From NCBI GenBank assembly GCA_050696075.1, contig JBOGUF010000018.1:9123-73122 (forward strand): DNA of 64,000 nt, in the 5' to 3' direction. Shown here one piece after another: positions 41,824 to 51,664 of the stretch. The stretch comes from JBOGUF01 sp050696075 (GTDB lineage Bacteria; Chloroflexota; Chloroflexia; Thermomicrobiales; UBA6265). The notes beneath the pieces were generated by a model, which did not search any database, was not told where the DNA came from, and worked only from the letters and a program-made list of their open reading frames with translations. Numbering within the stretch: position 1 is the stretch's first letter; every line of letters begins with the position of its first letter. The translations under genes were made by a program, and so were the position numbers.

Positions 41824-43236
41824 GTGACCCATCTCGACGACGCATTGGCTGCACGTTCCTGGGAGGCGATCGCCCGCATCGCCGCCGCGCACGTCTCGAT
41901 GCTGGCCGACGTGGGCGTCCTCGAATCCGGGGGGCACGCGTCGCTCATGAGCGCGCTCGACGGCGTGGGGCGAGGCGCAGCGCCGGCGTCGCGCCTCGCC
42001 GATCTCGTCGCGGCGTTCGACGAGCGAACCGAGGGACTGTCGCCACCTGGCATCGTGGGGGCGGCGTCGGTGGGACGGGGCGCGGCCGAGGTCGTTGCCG
42101 CCGTCATCCGGCTGATCCTGCGCGACGATCTGCTGGCCGTCGGCGCCGGGCTCCACCGACCGCGGTCGTCGCTGCTGGACCTGGCAGGGGTGCACGCGGT
42201 GACGACGATGCCCGCCTACAGTGGTGGCGACGCGGCGCAACCGACGACCTTCGGTCACTTTCTGGGCGGGCTGATCGGGCCACTTGGCCGCGCGGCGGGG
42301 CAGCTTCCACGTGTTTACGCGATGGTCGACCGTTCGCCGCTCGGCGCGGGCACGCTCGCCTCGACGGCAATCGAGATCGACCGGGAGCGACAGGCGGAGT
42401 TGCTCGGCTTCTCCTCCCTCCTGGACAACACCTTCGACGCGGTCGCCGCGGTCGATCATCTCGTCGCCTGCGCCAATCTGGCCGAGACCGTGGCAACGGG
42501 GATCGGGCGTTTCCTCTCTGAACTCATCGCCTGGCTCCGCATCGAACCGGGGGCCATGCTGCTCTCGGGCGACTGGACCGGGCACGAGCCGGGCCTGCCG
42601 CAACTGACACCCGCCACGGGTATTATCGAACTTCAGGAGATGGTTGCCGACGTCGTGGTGGGCGCGGACGCCGTGCGACGACTCGCCGCCGACGCACCCT
42701 ATGCGCCGATCACCGGGCTCGCCGATCGGGCGCTTGGGTTGACCAGCCGCTGCCTGACCGAGGTAGCGGCGCTGGCCCAACGAACCGCATCGCTGCTCAC
42801 CACCGGACTCACTATCAACCGGGCGCTGCTGGCGAACCGGGCGGGCAAAGGCTTTTCAACAGTCAGTGACCTTGGCGACTTCCTGACGATCGAAGAGGGG
42901 CTCGAACCGGCCGCGGCGCGGGCCATCGCCGCGCTCACCTACCGGCGGGCGGCGGACGAAGGTCTCGAAGCGAGCGGGATTACGCCAGAGATGATCGACG
43001 GCGCGGCGTTGATGGTGCTCGGCCGCGAGGTCGGCGTCGAGTTCGAAGCAATCAGCCGCTACCTGGCCCCGCGCCGATTCATCGAGCGCCGCACGGTGAT
43101 TGGCGGCCCTGCCCCGCGGGCGCTACGCGACTACCTCGACCGCGAGCGCGAGCGGTTGCTCGCCGACGAGCGCTGGGTGGCAGAGACGCGGCAGATGATC
43201 GATGACGTTTTTCAGCGCTTAGATGGTCCTCTGTAG
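41824..43236 (+). CDS. Argininosuccinate lyase-like protein lacking catalytic motifs
   Basis: The 470-residue protein has the fold signature of the argininosuccinate lyase branch: SPLGAGTLASTAIEIDRERQ from residue 171, LLGFSSLLDNTFDAV, and a late GFSTVSDLGDFL that matches the ArgH C-terminal domain. However, the usual GYTHLQ segment with the catalytic His reads AYSGGD (S133-D136), and the flexible SSxMPxKKNP loop is missing, replaced around GDWTGHEPGLPQLTP. The usual N-terminal GGRF start is also absent. It is therefore probably not an argininosuccinate lyase and may be a pseudoenzyme or a lyase with different chemistry. It starts at GTG and follows lgt. Confidence 0.75.
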   Translation: MTHLDDALAARSWEAIARIAAAHVSMLADVGVLESGGHASLMSALDGVGRGAAPASRLADLVAAFDERTEGLSPPGIVGAASVGRGAAEVVAAVIRLILRDDLLAVGAGLHRPRSSLLDLAGVHAVTTMPAYSGGDAAQPTTFGHFLGGLIGPLGRAAGQLPRVYAMVDRSPLGAGTLASTAIEIDRERQAELLGFSSLLDNTFDAVAAVDHLVACANLAETVATGIGRFLSELIAWLRIEPGAMLLSGDWTGHEPGLPQLTPATGIIELQEMVADVVVGADAVRRLAADAPYAPITGLADRALGLTSRCLTEVAALAQRTASLLTTGLTINRALLANRAGKGFSTVSDLGDFLTIEEGLEPAAARAIAALTYRRAADEGLEASGITPEMIDGAALMVLGREVGVEFEAISRYLAPRRFIERRTVIGGPAPRALRDYLDRERERLLADERWVAETRQMIDDVFQRLDGPL

Positions 43237-43263
43237 GGGCGGTCCGCCCCTACAAATCGCCCG

Positions 43264-44091
43264 TCAATCCGCCTCGTATTGTTGCAACGTGATCGCGTTC
43301 GTGGCGGTCACCCAGGGGCGCCAGCCCTGGTCGTAGGGCGTCGGCCAGCCGCCGTCATCTTGCTGTTCGGCGCGCAGGCGGTCGAGCTGGTTGGCGATGA
43401 GATCGGGCGGTAGGCGGCGGGCAAGTTCGCCTTCCGGCGGGCCGACGTGCTCGAAAAAGTGTTGGGCGTCAGCATAGCCGCCTTCGCGGGCGACCTGCTC
43501 GATGCGCGCGACACTACGTTCAATGAACTCCTCGCGCAGCGGGTGATCAACCCACGGAAAGTACTCGACGTATGGCAGCAACGTGTAGAAGTCGGCCGAA
43601 TCGACCTCCTCCGGCGACGCCAGTCGGTCGGCGAGGCTAGCAACACGTGCATGCAGGCGTTCGGAGCCGATGCCTACTCGCGTGGCGGCGCCCGCGAGGT
43701 CAAGGGCCGGGTTGAGGCTGGGGAACTGCCACGCTTGGAACCAGGGCGCCAGCTCATGCTCATAGACGCCGGGCGAGAATCGCCAGCATCCGTCCTCATG
43801 CTGCTCCCGATCCAACCAGGCTTCGAGTCGCTGAAGCATCGGCTCGTTCCGATTGGCCCCGACCGAGTGCACGACGTGCAGCGCCAAGCGGGCCGCGAAG
43901 GGCTGGCTGTCCGGTGCCTTGATGTCCACTTCCAGGTTACGACCGAAGCCGCCGTCTTCGTTCTGATATGTCGCTAGCTCGGTGATAACCGCGTCGCGCG
44001 GTCCGCCGGCGCAGACGTTGCGAGCCCAGGCCGCTTCGAGTGGCCGCCCTTGTTGTTCGAGAAATGCACTTGCTTTGTCCTGTGGCATCAT
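43264..44091 (-). CDS. Prenyltransferase/squalene-oxidase-repeat-like (alpha/alpha toroid) protein
   Basis: This 275-residue protein carries repeats typical of terpenoid-cyclase or prenyltransferase toroids: ELATYQNEDGGFG, DREQHEDGCWRF and RAEQQDDGGWP. No catalytic DxDD motif is seen, so an enzymatic terpene cyclisation role is unlikely. The start at 44091 follows GGAG at good spacing; in-frame starts to 44148 exist. It lies 75 bases after the WYL regulator on the same strand and may be co-transcribed with it. The function is unknown. Confidence 0.7.
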   Translation of the reverse strand: MMPQDKASAFLEQQGRPLEAAWARNVCAGGPRDAVITELATYQNEDGGFGRNLEVDIKAPDSQPFAARLALHVVHSVGANRNEPMLQRLEAWLDREQHEDGCWRFSPGVYEHELAPWFQAWQFPSLNPALDLAGAATRVGIGSERLHARVASLADRLASPEEVDSADFYTLLPYVEYFPWVDHPLREEFIERSVARIEQVAREGGYADAQHFFEHVGPPEGELARRLPPDLIANQLDRLRAEQQDDGGWPTPYDQGWRPWVTATNAITLQQYEAD

Positions 44092-44166
44092 CGTCAACTC
44101 CATTGTCGTCCGCGAATCGGTCGTGGTGGCCGGCGAATCGGCTCCCAACCAGCCATCCTGATCAGC

Positions 44167-45141
44167 CTAGCAACCGGAAGGTGACACCGTTTCGTCACCT
44201 TTGTCGTCGTGTTGCGTGGCTGTCGCGGTGGCAAGATCGCGGACGAGGTGTCGGAGTTCGGCCGGCGCGACGACTTCCATATCCGGGCCAAGGCCGAGGA
44301 AAGTGCGGGCGTAGTACGGCCACTCGCTCGGGGGGCAGCGGAAGCGCAGTTCCCAGCGGTCGGGCGCGATCTGGCAGACCCGCTCCTCGAGGTCGTGCAC
44401 GTCATCGGCCAGGCGTGATCCGGTATAGGTCAGCGCCACGACCACCTCGGGGTGCGAGGGGTCGTCGTATGGCGTACCGGGATGGTACGCGGCGGCGCGG
44501 GCCGCTTCGGCTGCTGCCGGAGTAGGGATCACCTCGACCGACATCATGCGATCTAACCGAAACTGCCGCCGTTCGCGGGCGTCGAGCGAGACGGCGTGGC
44601 AGTGCCAGAAACCATCGCGCTCGACGAGTGACCCGGGCAGGATGGTGTGGACGGCGACGCGGCGCAGCGATTGGTACTCGGTCCGCAGCCACGCTCCGCG
44701 CTCGATCGCCTCCTTGACCGTCGCAAAGTGCTGGAGCCGGCGGGGATGACGCGGCGCTTCGATCGCGATCATCGCCAGGTCACGCTCCGCGGCATCCACA
44801 ATCTCCGGACGCAGCACGCCGCGCAGCTTGTCGACGGCGGATTGCACGGCGGACGCCAAGGGAGCCTGGGGATGGCTGCCGAGGCCACGGGCGGCGAGCA
44901 GCAACGCGGCGGCTTCGGTCGGTGTCAGTTGGACCGGTTTAAGCCAGTGGTTGTCGTGCAACTCCAGACCGCCACCGGCACCTGGGAGGCTGACAATCGG
45001 CACGCCGATCTCGCAGAGAGCGTCGACGTCGCGCAGGATAGTGCGCCGGGAGACCTCGAACCGTTCCGCGAGCTGTCCGGCGGTACGCCGACCGCTTTGC
45101 AAGGCGAAGATGATGCCGGTCAGGCGGTCGGTGCGGTTCAT
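44167..45141 (-). CDS. WYL domain-containing transcriptional regulator (YafY type)
   Basis: The 324-residue protein has an N-terminal winged helix (about 1-60: RLTGIIFALQSGRRTAGQLAERFEVSRRTILRDVDAL), a WYL ligand domain (about 140-215) and a C-terminal WCX extension (about 230-310). WYL proteins bind ligands, often nucleic acid derived, and regulate DNA damage, defence or metabolic genes. It is divergent from hflX, with about 100 bases between starts, and is followed on its own strand by the toroid-fold protein. Confidence 0.9.
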   Translation of the reverse strand: MNRTDRLTGIIFALQSGRRTAGQLAERFEVSRRTILRDVDALCEIGVPIVSLPGAGGGLELHDNHWLKPVQLTPTEAAALLLAARGLGSHPQAPLASAVQSAVDKLRGVLRPEIVDAAERDLAMIAIEAPRHPRRLQHFATVKEAIERGAWLRTEYQSLRRVAVHTILPGSLVERDGFWHCHAVSLDARERRQFRLDRMMSVEVIPTPAAAEAARAAAYHPGTPYDDPSHPEVVVALTYTGSRLADDVHDLEERVCQIAPDRWELRFRCPPSEWPYYARTFLGLGPDMEVVAPAELRHLVRDLATATATQHDDKGDETVSPSGC

Positions 45142-45190
45142 CGTTGTCCGATGTGAGAATGGTGGAAGCGGCCGCCGTGAGCGGCTGGAG

Positions 45191-45196
45191 TATACT
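45191..45196 (+). promoter_or_regulatory. -10 box TATACT of the hflX operon
   Basis: TATACT, in the TANACT series, lies 50 bases before the hflX start. A second AT-rich TATCAT at 45236 is too close to the ATG to serve unless the start is later. Confidence 0.4.
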
Positions 45197-45245
45197 GGGT
45201 TTGGCGTGGTCCGCCGATGACGGGCAGATCATTTGTATCATTAGG

Positions 45246-46637
45246 ATGGTCACCATTACGCGCATCAGCTTTCCCACCAATCAACCAAACGAGCAGGCGT
45301 TGCTCGTCGCCGTCGACCGGCACGACGCGAGTTGGCAGGTCACCGACGCGCTTGAAGAGCTGGCGCGTTTGGCCGAGACGGCCGACGTCGAGGTCGTCGG
45401 CTCAGTGACGCAGAAGCTCTCCCACCCCCTTTCGGGCACCTACATCGGGAAGGGAAAACTCGAAGAGATCAAGGAACTGCGGGAGTCGCTCGAGTACGAC
45501 CTCGTCATCTTCAACGACGACCTCAGCCCCGCGCAGCAGCGCAATCTGGAAAAGGCGCTCGAGGTCAAGATCCTCGACCGCACGGCGCTGATTCTGGACG
45601 TTTTCGCCCGCCGGGCGCGGACGCACGAGGGCCGGTTGCAAGTCGAGCTGGCGCAGCTCGAATATCGCCTGCCGCGCCTGACGGGCATGTGGACCCACCT
45701 CTCCCGGCAGGCGGTCGGCGGCGTCGGCTTGCGCGGACCGGGCGAGACGCAGCTCGAAGTCGACCGGCGGGAGGCGGGCAAGCGGATCGCGTTCATCAAG
45801 CGCGCGTTGGGCGAAGTGCATCGCCACCGCGAGATCTACCGGGAGCGGCGGCGCGAGCGAAACGTGCCCGTGATCGCCTTGGTCGGCTACACGAATGCCG
45901 GCAAGAGCACGCTGCTCAACGCGCTGACGGGCGCGGGCGTGCTAGCGGAGGACAAGCTCTTCGCCACGCTCGATCCGACGACGCGACGGGTGTCGCTGCC
46001 CGGTGGACGCGGCGTCCTCTTCACCGACACCGTCGGCTTCATCAACAACCTGCCGACGATGGTGATCGCCGCCTTCCGCGCCACACTGGAGGAGATCAAC
46101 GAGGCCGCGCTGCTGGTGCATGTGCTCGACGTGACGCATCCGAACGCGAGCGAGCAGATCGAAACGGTGAATCAGGTCCTGGAAGAGATCGGCGCGGATG
46201 GGAGCCCGGCGATTATGGCGCTCAACAAGACCGACTTGCTGAAGACCAATGGCGGGAGATCCCTCGAGGAGGTGAGCGCGTCGCTCGGCTTACCGGACGA
46301 CTCCGTTTCGATCTCGGCGGTCAATGGACACGGGCTAGACGCCCTCCTGGCGCGAATCGAAACCGAGGTCGAACGGCAAGAGCACTACGTCACGGTACGG
46401 GTGACGATCCCCTTCGATCGCGCCGAACTGGTCGACCTCTTCCACCGCCTGGGCACGGTCGAGGCGACGACGTACGATGAGAGCGGCTCGACCGTAACGG
46501 GTCGGTTGCCCGAACGCGCCGTCGCGCAATTCTCCCCCTTCCTCACGGTGATCAAGGGCGTGGAGGCGACCGCTGGCGGCGGCGCGCGGGCAGACGCGCC
46601 GCATGAGGACGTCGCCGCGCCGCACACCGCGGCCTAG
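45246..46637 (+). CDS. hflX: GTPase HflX
   Basis: The 463-residue protein is a ribosome-associated GTPase that splits stalled or heat-damaged ribosomes. The N-terminal HflX domain has SGTYIGKGKLEEIKE and NDDLSPAQQRNLEKAL, a coiled linker region has GPGETQLEVDRR, and the G domain has G1 GYTNAGKST at residues 214-222, G3 DTVGFI and G4 NKTD. The ATG at 45246 was chosen (MVTITRISFP) over the open frame from 45144, whose extra part crosses the promoter box. It is followed by purM after 16 bases. Confidence 0.95.
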   Translation: MVTITRISFPTNQPNEQALLVAVDRHDASWQVTDALEELARLAETADVEVVGSVTQKLSHPLSGTYIGKGKLEEIKELRESLEYDLVIFNDDLSPAQQRNLEKALEVKILDRTALILDVFARRARTHEGRLQVELAQLEYRLPRLTGMWTHLSRQAVGGVGLRGPGETQLEVDRREAGKRIAFIKRALGEVHRHREIYRERRRERNVPVIALVGYTNAGKSTLLNALTGAGVLAEDKLFATLDPTTRRVSLPGGRGVLFTDTVGFINNLPTMVIAAFRATLEEINEAALLVHVLDVTHPNASEQIETVNQVLEEIGADGSPAIMALNKTDLLKTNGGRSLEEVSASLGLPDDSVSISAVNGHGLDALLARIETEVERQEHYVTVRVTIPFDRAELVDLFHRLGTVEATTYDESGSTVTGRLPERAVAQFSPFLTVIKGVEATAGGGARADAPHEDVAAPHTAA

Positions 46638-46653
46638 GTTCGGGGAGCCGCGC

Positions 46654-47730
<1,077 letters not shown>

Positions 47731-47767
47731 ACGACTTCAGACTTCAACCCGTCGAGAGCGGAGACCG

Positions 47768-48343
47768 ATGGCGCTGATCGATCTGACCGCCCGTGAGATT
47801 CAGGGCAAGATCGTCTACTTCGGCCCTGGGCTCGGCGGCAAAACGACGAACCTGCTCTACGTCTACCGCCGGCTGCCCGACGAGCGGCGGGGGGAGTTGG
47901 TATCGCTCGCCACGGACGAGGGGCGGACTATTTTTTTCGATCTGATGCCGCTCGATCTGGGCACCGTCCTCGGCTACAGGATCCGCTTTCGGCTCTACAC
48001 GGTCGCCGGCCAGGAGCACTACGAGCGGGCGCGGGGAGCAATCCTTTCCGGGGCGGACGGCGTCGTCTTCGTCGCCGACGCGCAGCGGTCGCGCCTCGAC
48101 GACAACCTCACCAGTTTGCGCGAGCTCTCTAATCTGATCGCGGCGCAGGGTAAGCGGTTGGAGGAGATGCCGCTGGTGCTGCAATACAACAAGATGGATC
48201 TCCCGACCGCGCTCCCAGTAGACGTGCTCGACCAACATCTGAATCCCGGCCGAGCGGCCCGGTTTGAGGCAGTCGCGGTCCGCGGTGCGGGCGTCTTCGA
48301 CACGTTGCGCGCCATCTGCAAGCTGACGGCCGCGAACCTTTAG
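47768..48343 (+). CDS. MglA-type small Ras-like GTPase
   Basis: The 191-residue protein is a bacterial small GTPase of the MglA group. P-loop GPGLGGKTT lies at residues 19-27, switch II is TVAGQEHYERAR with the TVAGQ typical for MglA rather than DTAGQ, and the specificity motif is NKMD. In Myxococcus MglA sets cell polarity; in Chloroflexota and Deinococcus its role is unknown. No roadblock (MglB-type) partner gene is adjacent. It follows purM after 37 bases. Confidence 0.88.
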   Translation: MALIDLTAREIQGKIVYFGPGLGGKTTNLLYVYRRLPDERRGELVSLATDEGRTIFFDLMPLDLGTVLGYRIRFRLYTVAGQEHYERARGAILSGADGVVFVADAQRSRLDDNLTSLRELSNLIAAQGKRLEEMPLVLQYNKMDLPTALPVDVLDQHLNPGRAARFEAVAVRGAGVFDTLRAICKLTAANL

Positions 48344-48664
48344 ACTGTGCGCGGGCCCCATCATGCCGATCGCAAAGGGGCATCTCTTCCGCGCGAAACG
48401 CCGGCACATCTTCCCGCGTTACTAAGTTCAGAGAACCAGACGCCTGACCTTCGGTCCGTAGCCCGTCTGAGCGAAGTACTTGGCGATTCAACGGCTTGGA
48501 CGAGCGTAGTTGAAGGCGAGCGAATTGAAGCATACGGCTCGCTCTCATTGGGGTCTCTCCCGGGCGACGCCGGCGATCGCCGTCGCGCCGCCGGGCGCAA
48601 GACGTGCCGGGCGTGTCCGGCAATGTGGTAGGAGGCGGCTGGACGCCGCCGAGGAGGAACAGGC
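48344..48664. other. Gene-free stretch ahead of the surface-protein gene
   Basis: The 321 bases contain no convincing gene. A fragment at about 48360-48415 (CATGCCGATCGC, GGGGCATCTC, CCGCGCGAAACG) looks like a decayed relative of the dispersed palindromic element. A GGCGGC-GCCGCC hairpin at about 48637-48653 stands directly before the ribosome site of the next gene. Confidence 0.4.
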
Positions 48665-49306
48665 ATGCGGCACATTGGCGCGGTACGGCTGGTTGGCGGG
48701 CTGGCCATGCTACTGGCGTTGTTTGGGGCCACGATCTCGACGGGGTCGGCACAACCGGCACTCTCGTCGATCACGATTCACAACCGGATTTGTCCGGTCG
48801 AGTTCGCGGGCGACGATCTCTTCGGTGACTGTCACGGCAACCCGCGGACATCCGGGTTGGAGTTCTTCATCGACGGTCCCGTTGCCGACGGTGGGCCGAC
48901 CGACGGCGCCGGCAACATCACCTTTGGCGACCTGCCGGCGGGCACTTACGAGATCAGCGGCGGCGTGCCGGGTGAATTCGCCGACACCTTCGTCTACTGC
49001 TCGATCAACGAGGACCCGAACAACGTGCTCCCGGTGACAGGAACAGTCATGGGCGTGAGCATCGACGTGCCCGCGGGCGTGGCGGTGGTCTGCGATTGGT
49101 ACAACATCCCGATTGACCTGAACGGCGACGGCGACGGCGACGATGATGACGGCGAAGAGGACGACACGCCGCCGGCGAAGCTGCCGAGCACCGGCTCCGG
49201 CGTGACTGGCGACGAGAGCGGCGCCGCCGTCTACCTCGGCGGCGCGGCGGTGATGGCCCTGGCCGGGTTGGCGTTGGTGGCGCGACGGCGGGCGGTGCAA
49301 CTCTAA
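48665..49306 (+). CDS. Secreted protein with LPXTG-type wall-sorting signal
   Basis: This 213-residue protein has a signal peptide (hydrophobic core at about 8-24, cleavage near GSAQ), a beta-sandwich region with FGDLPAGTYEISGG resembling Cna-B/SdrD prealbumin-like domains, and Cys residues at 43, 56, 112 and 143. An acidic segment with alternating D and G at 151-168 may bind calcium. The C-terminus has LPSTG at 173-177, a hydrophobic helix at about 187-206 and the tail RRRAVQL, the full pattern of a sortase substrate. It implies a sortase (probably class E or a related type) elsewhere in the genome. The fold assignment is by eye. Confidence 0.78.
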   Translation: MRHIGAVRLVGGLAMLLALFGATISTGSAQPALSSITIHNRICPVEFAGDDLFGDCHGNPRTSGLEFFIDGPVADGGPTDGAGNITFGDLPAGTYEISGGVPGEFADTFVYCSINEDPNNVLPVTGTVMGVSIDVPAGVAVVCDWYNIPIDLNGDGDGDDDDGEEDDTPPAKLPSTGSGVTGDESGAAVYLGGAAVMALAGLALVARRRAVQL

Positions 49307-49309
49307 CGA

Positions 49310-49330
49310 GTTCGGCGTTCGACGTTCGTC
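49310..49330. repeat. Heptamer tandem repeat, unit GTTCGNC
   Basis: Three 7-bp units (GTTCGGC, GTTCGAC, GTTCGTC) begin four bases after the stop codon of the surface-protein gene. Confidence 0.6.
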
Positions 49331-49479
49331 GGTGAATGTAGGGGCGAGTGCGGGGCGGTGCCTCGCGCTCGCCCCTTTTGCTGGCGCCGCGAATCGCCCA
49401 GCTTGACGCCGTGCCAATGCTCGAGTTTGATCCCGAACATGGCGGATGGCGATCTGACATGGCAGGAAAGGTGGGCGGT

Positions 49480-50844
49480 ATGAGCGACCTGGATCGGGTG
49501 CTTGAAGCGTGTGATGAGGAAGGGCGGCGCAAGCGGGATCTGGAGGATCTGGTCCGTCTGCTGCGGCAGCCAAGCATCAGCGCCCAGGACGTCGGGGTCG
49601 GCGAGTGCGCGGCGCTGGTCGAAGGGATGATGCGGCAGGCAGGACCACGGACCCGGCTGTTAGAGACCGCGCGTCACCCGATGGTCTACGGCGAATGGCT
49701 CGAGGCGCCGGGGGAACCAACAGTACTGATCTACGGCCACTACGACGTGCAGCCGCCGGACCCGCTAGATGCCTGGGTGTCGCCCCCGTTTGAGCCGACG
49801 ATCCGCGACGGCCGGCTCTTCGCCCGCGGCGCGGGGGACAACAAGGGGCAATTCTTCGCTCAGATCGCGGCGGTGCGGACGTGGCTGGAAACGACGGGGT
49901 CGCTGCCGGTCAACGTCAAGTTCCTGATCGAAGGCGAGGAAGAGACAGGGAGCCCACATCTGGATGCAACCGTCGCCGACCATCGGGAGTTGCTCGCGGC
50001 CGACCTGGTTTACACCTCCGATGGGCCCGTGTTCGACAACGCGCACCCGCAGATTTGCTTCGGCGTGCGCGGCATGCTTTATGTCGAACTGCAAGCTCAA
50101 GGAGCCAGCCACGATCTCCATTCCGGCAACTTCGGCGGCGTCGCGCCGAACCCGGCCTGGTCATTGGTTCGGCTGCTGGGCACGATGCTCGACGAGCAGA
50201 ACCGGGTCAAGATCGCGGGTTTTTACGACGCGGTCCGTCCCGTCGACGACCAGACGCGGGCGGCGCTCGACGCGATCCCGCTCGACCTCGGCCGAACGCT
50301 GGGCGCCATCGGTCTCGATCGCCTACCGCCACCAGATGGGGTGCCCTACTTCGACCGGCTGATGACCAGGCCGACACTGAATATCGCCGGGTTTGCGAGC
50401 GGCTACGGCGGCGCGGGAAGTAAGACGGTGTTGCCAGCGACGGCGACGGTGAAGATGGACATGCGATTGGTGCCGCACCAACGGCCGGACGACATCTTCG
50501 AGGCGTTTTTGGCCCATTTGCGGCGGTACGCGCCTGAGGTGACGGTCCGGCGGATGGGGAGCATGGAACCGTCGTTCACTCCGCTCGACGATGCGTATGC
50601 CGCGCCGGTGCGGCGGGCGGTACGGCGCGGGTTCGGCGCCGAGCCGGTCGACGTGCCGCTCCTCGGCGGCAGCCTGCCGGACGCGGTCTGGACGAAGACG
50701 CTCGGTCTCCCCTCCTTCGTCGTGCCGTACGCAAACAGCGACGAGGACAACCACGCGCCGAACGAGAACATCGAGATCGAGCGGTTCTATCAGGGGATTC
50801 GGACGTGCGCGTCGTTGCTGGCGGAACTTGGGGCGGATCGCTAG
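49480..50844 (+). CDS. M20 family metallopeptidase (dipeptidase/carboxypeptidase)
   Basis: The 454-residue zinc peptidase belongs to the M20A dipeptidase group. The metal and catalytic residues are visible: YGHYDVQPPD with H87 and D89, GAGDNKGQ with the bridging D120, and EGEEETGS with catalytic Glu at 153-154; a late DEDNHAPNE supplies the last His. A dimerisation domain occupies about 190-320. The ATG at 49480 follows AGGAAAGG; another in-frame ATG seven codons earlier (49459) is possible. It is cytosolic as no signal peptide is seen. Confidence 0.92.
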   Translation: MSDLDRVLEACDEEGRRKRDLEDLVRLLRQPSISAQDVGVGECAALVEGMMRQAGPRTRLLETARHPMVYGEWLEAPGEPTVLIYGHYDVQPPDPLDAWVSPPFEPTIRDGRLFARGAGDNKGQFFAQIAAVRTWLETTGSLPVNVKFLIEGEEETGSPHLDATVADHRELLAADLVYTSDGPVFDNAHPQICFGVRGMLYVELQAQGASHDLHSGNFGGVAPNPAWSLVRLLGTMLDEQNRVKIAGFYDAVRPVDDQTRAALDAIPLDLGRTLGAIGLDRLPPPDGVPYFDRLMTRPTLNIAGFASGYGGAGSKTVLPATATVKMDMRLVPHQRPDDIFEAFLAHLRRYAPEVTVRRMGSMEPSFTPLDDAYAAPVRRAVRRGFGAEPVDVPLLGGSLPDAVWTKTLGLPSFVVPYANSDEDNHAPNENIEIERFYQGIRTCASLLAELGADR

Positions 50845-50957
50845 ACGAATGGTCGTCGCGGACGATCACAATTGCCCGCCATGCCGTCAACCATCAAATC
50901 CCACGTCTATGAGCTATACCACGGTCAACGAACGCAATGGAAAGGAAGGAACGTTCA

Positions 50958-51251
50958 ATGGCGACGAAGCGAGTGCGTATTCATGTCATATTGCCGGAGG
51001 AAATGATGGAGGAGATCATCAAGATCGCTGGGCCGAGGCGGCGAAGCGAATTCATCGCTGAAGCGGTGGAAAATGAGCTCCGGCGGAGACGGCGCAGCGA
51101 GATCGCACACCGGTTGGCGGGCTCGCTCTCGGCTCCTGGAACACACATTCCGGAGTGGGATACACCGGAATCAGCAGAACGTTGGCTCCGAGACAGTCGG
51201 CGTGATCGCCGAGACCCGTGGCGGGATGCAGATGAAGCGAACCTTACATGA
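50958..51251 (+). CDS. Ribbon-helix-helix antitoxin, VapB-like
   Basis: This 97-residue protein starts KRVRIHVILPEEMMEEIIKIAG followed by SEFIAEAVENELRRRRR, the strand-helix-helix plan of CopG/MetJ-like antitoxins, and an acidic, unstructured C-terminal tail that would cover the toxin. AAGGAAGGA precedes the ATG. Its TGA overlaps the ATG of the PIN-domain gene (ATGA), the common antitoxin-toxin overlap. The toxin gene is broken, so this may be an orphan antitoxin. Confidence 0.82.
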   Translation: MATKRVRIHVILPEEMMEEIIKIAGPRRRSEFIAEAVENELRRRRRSEIAHRLAGSLSAPGTHIPEWDTPESAERWLRDSRRDRRDPWRDADEANLT

Positions 51252-51649
51252 CGTCATATCTGTTGGACACCTTGGTACTCGTTGACTTTTCGCTAGATCG
51301 CGAGCCCGTTTGAACTCAGGTCCTCGAGCTGATAGACGGCCCAGGAGAGGTTGCTGTCAGCGCAGTTCAAGTTGCGGAGTTCATCAGCGGTCTGGCTTCA
51401 AGCAAGCGGCCGATTCGGCAGTCCTTTCTCGAGTCTCTCAGGTTCTGGGAGATCAATCAGTGGGCCGCCCAACAAGCTGGAATCTACCGGTACGACTTTG
51501 CCCGACGAGGCGTCGCCCTTTCGACCCCGGACACCCTCATCGCAGCCGTTGCCAGAGAATATGAAGCGATACTTGTGACGAACAATGCCAAGGACTTTCC
51601 TTTGCCCGATGTGGAACTCATCGTCCTTCGACCAGAGAATCTGGCTTGA
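51248..51649 (+). pseudogene. PIN-domain toxin (VapC-like) broken by an in-frame TGA
   Basis: The frame opened by the ATG that overlaps the antitoxin stop reads MTSYLLDTLVLVDFSLDREPV, meets TGA at 51311-51313 (codon 22), and then continues without shift to codon 134. All four acidic PIN residues lie in the two parts: D7, E44 (VAEFISGL), D95 (STPDTLIAAVA) and D116 (TNNAKDF). A single base change (CGA to TGA would be the simplest) explains the break. VapC toxins are ribonucleases, so loss of the toxin with retention of the antitoxin is a plausible decay route; an assembly error is the alternative. Confidence 0.82.
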
Positions 51650-51664
51650 GTTCCGACCGCGGTG

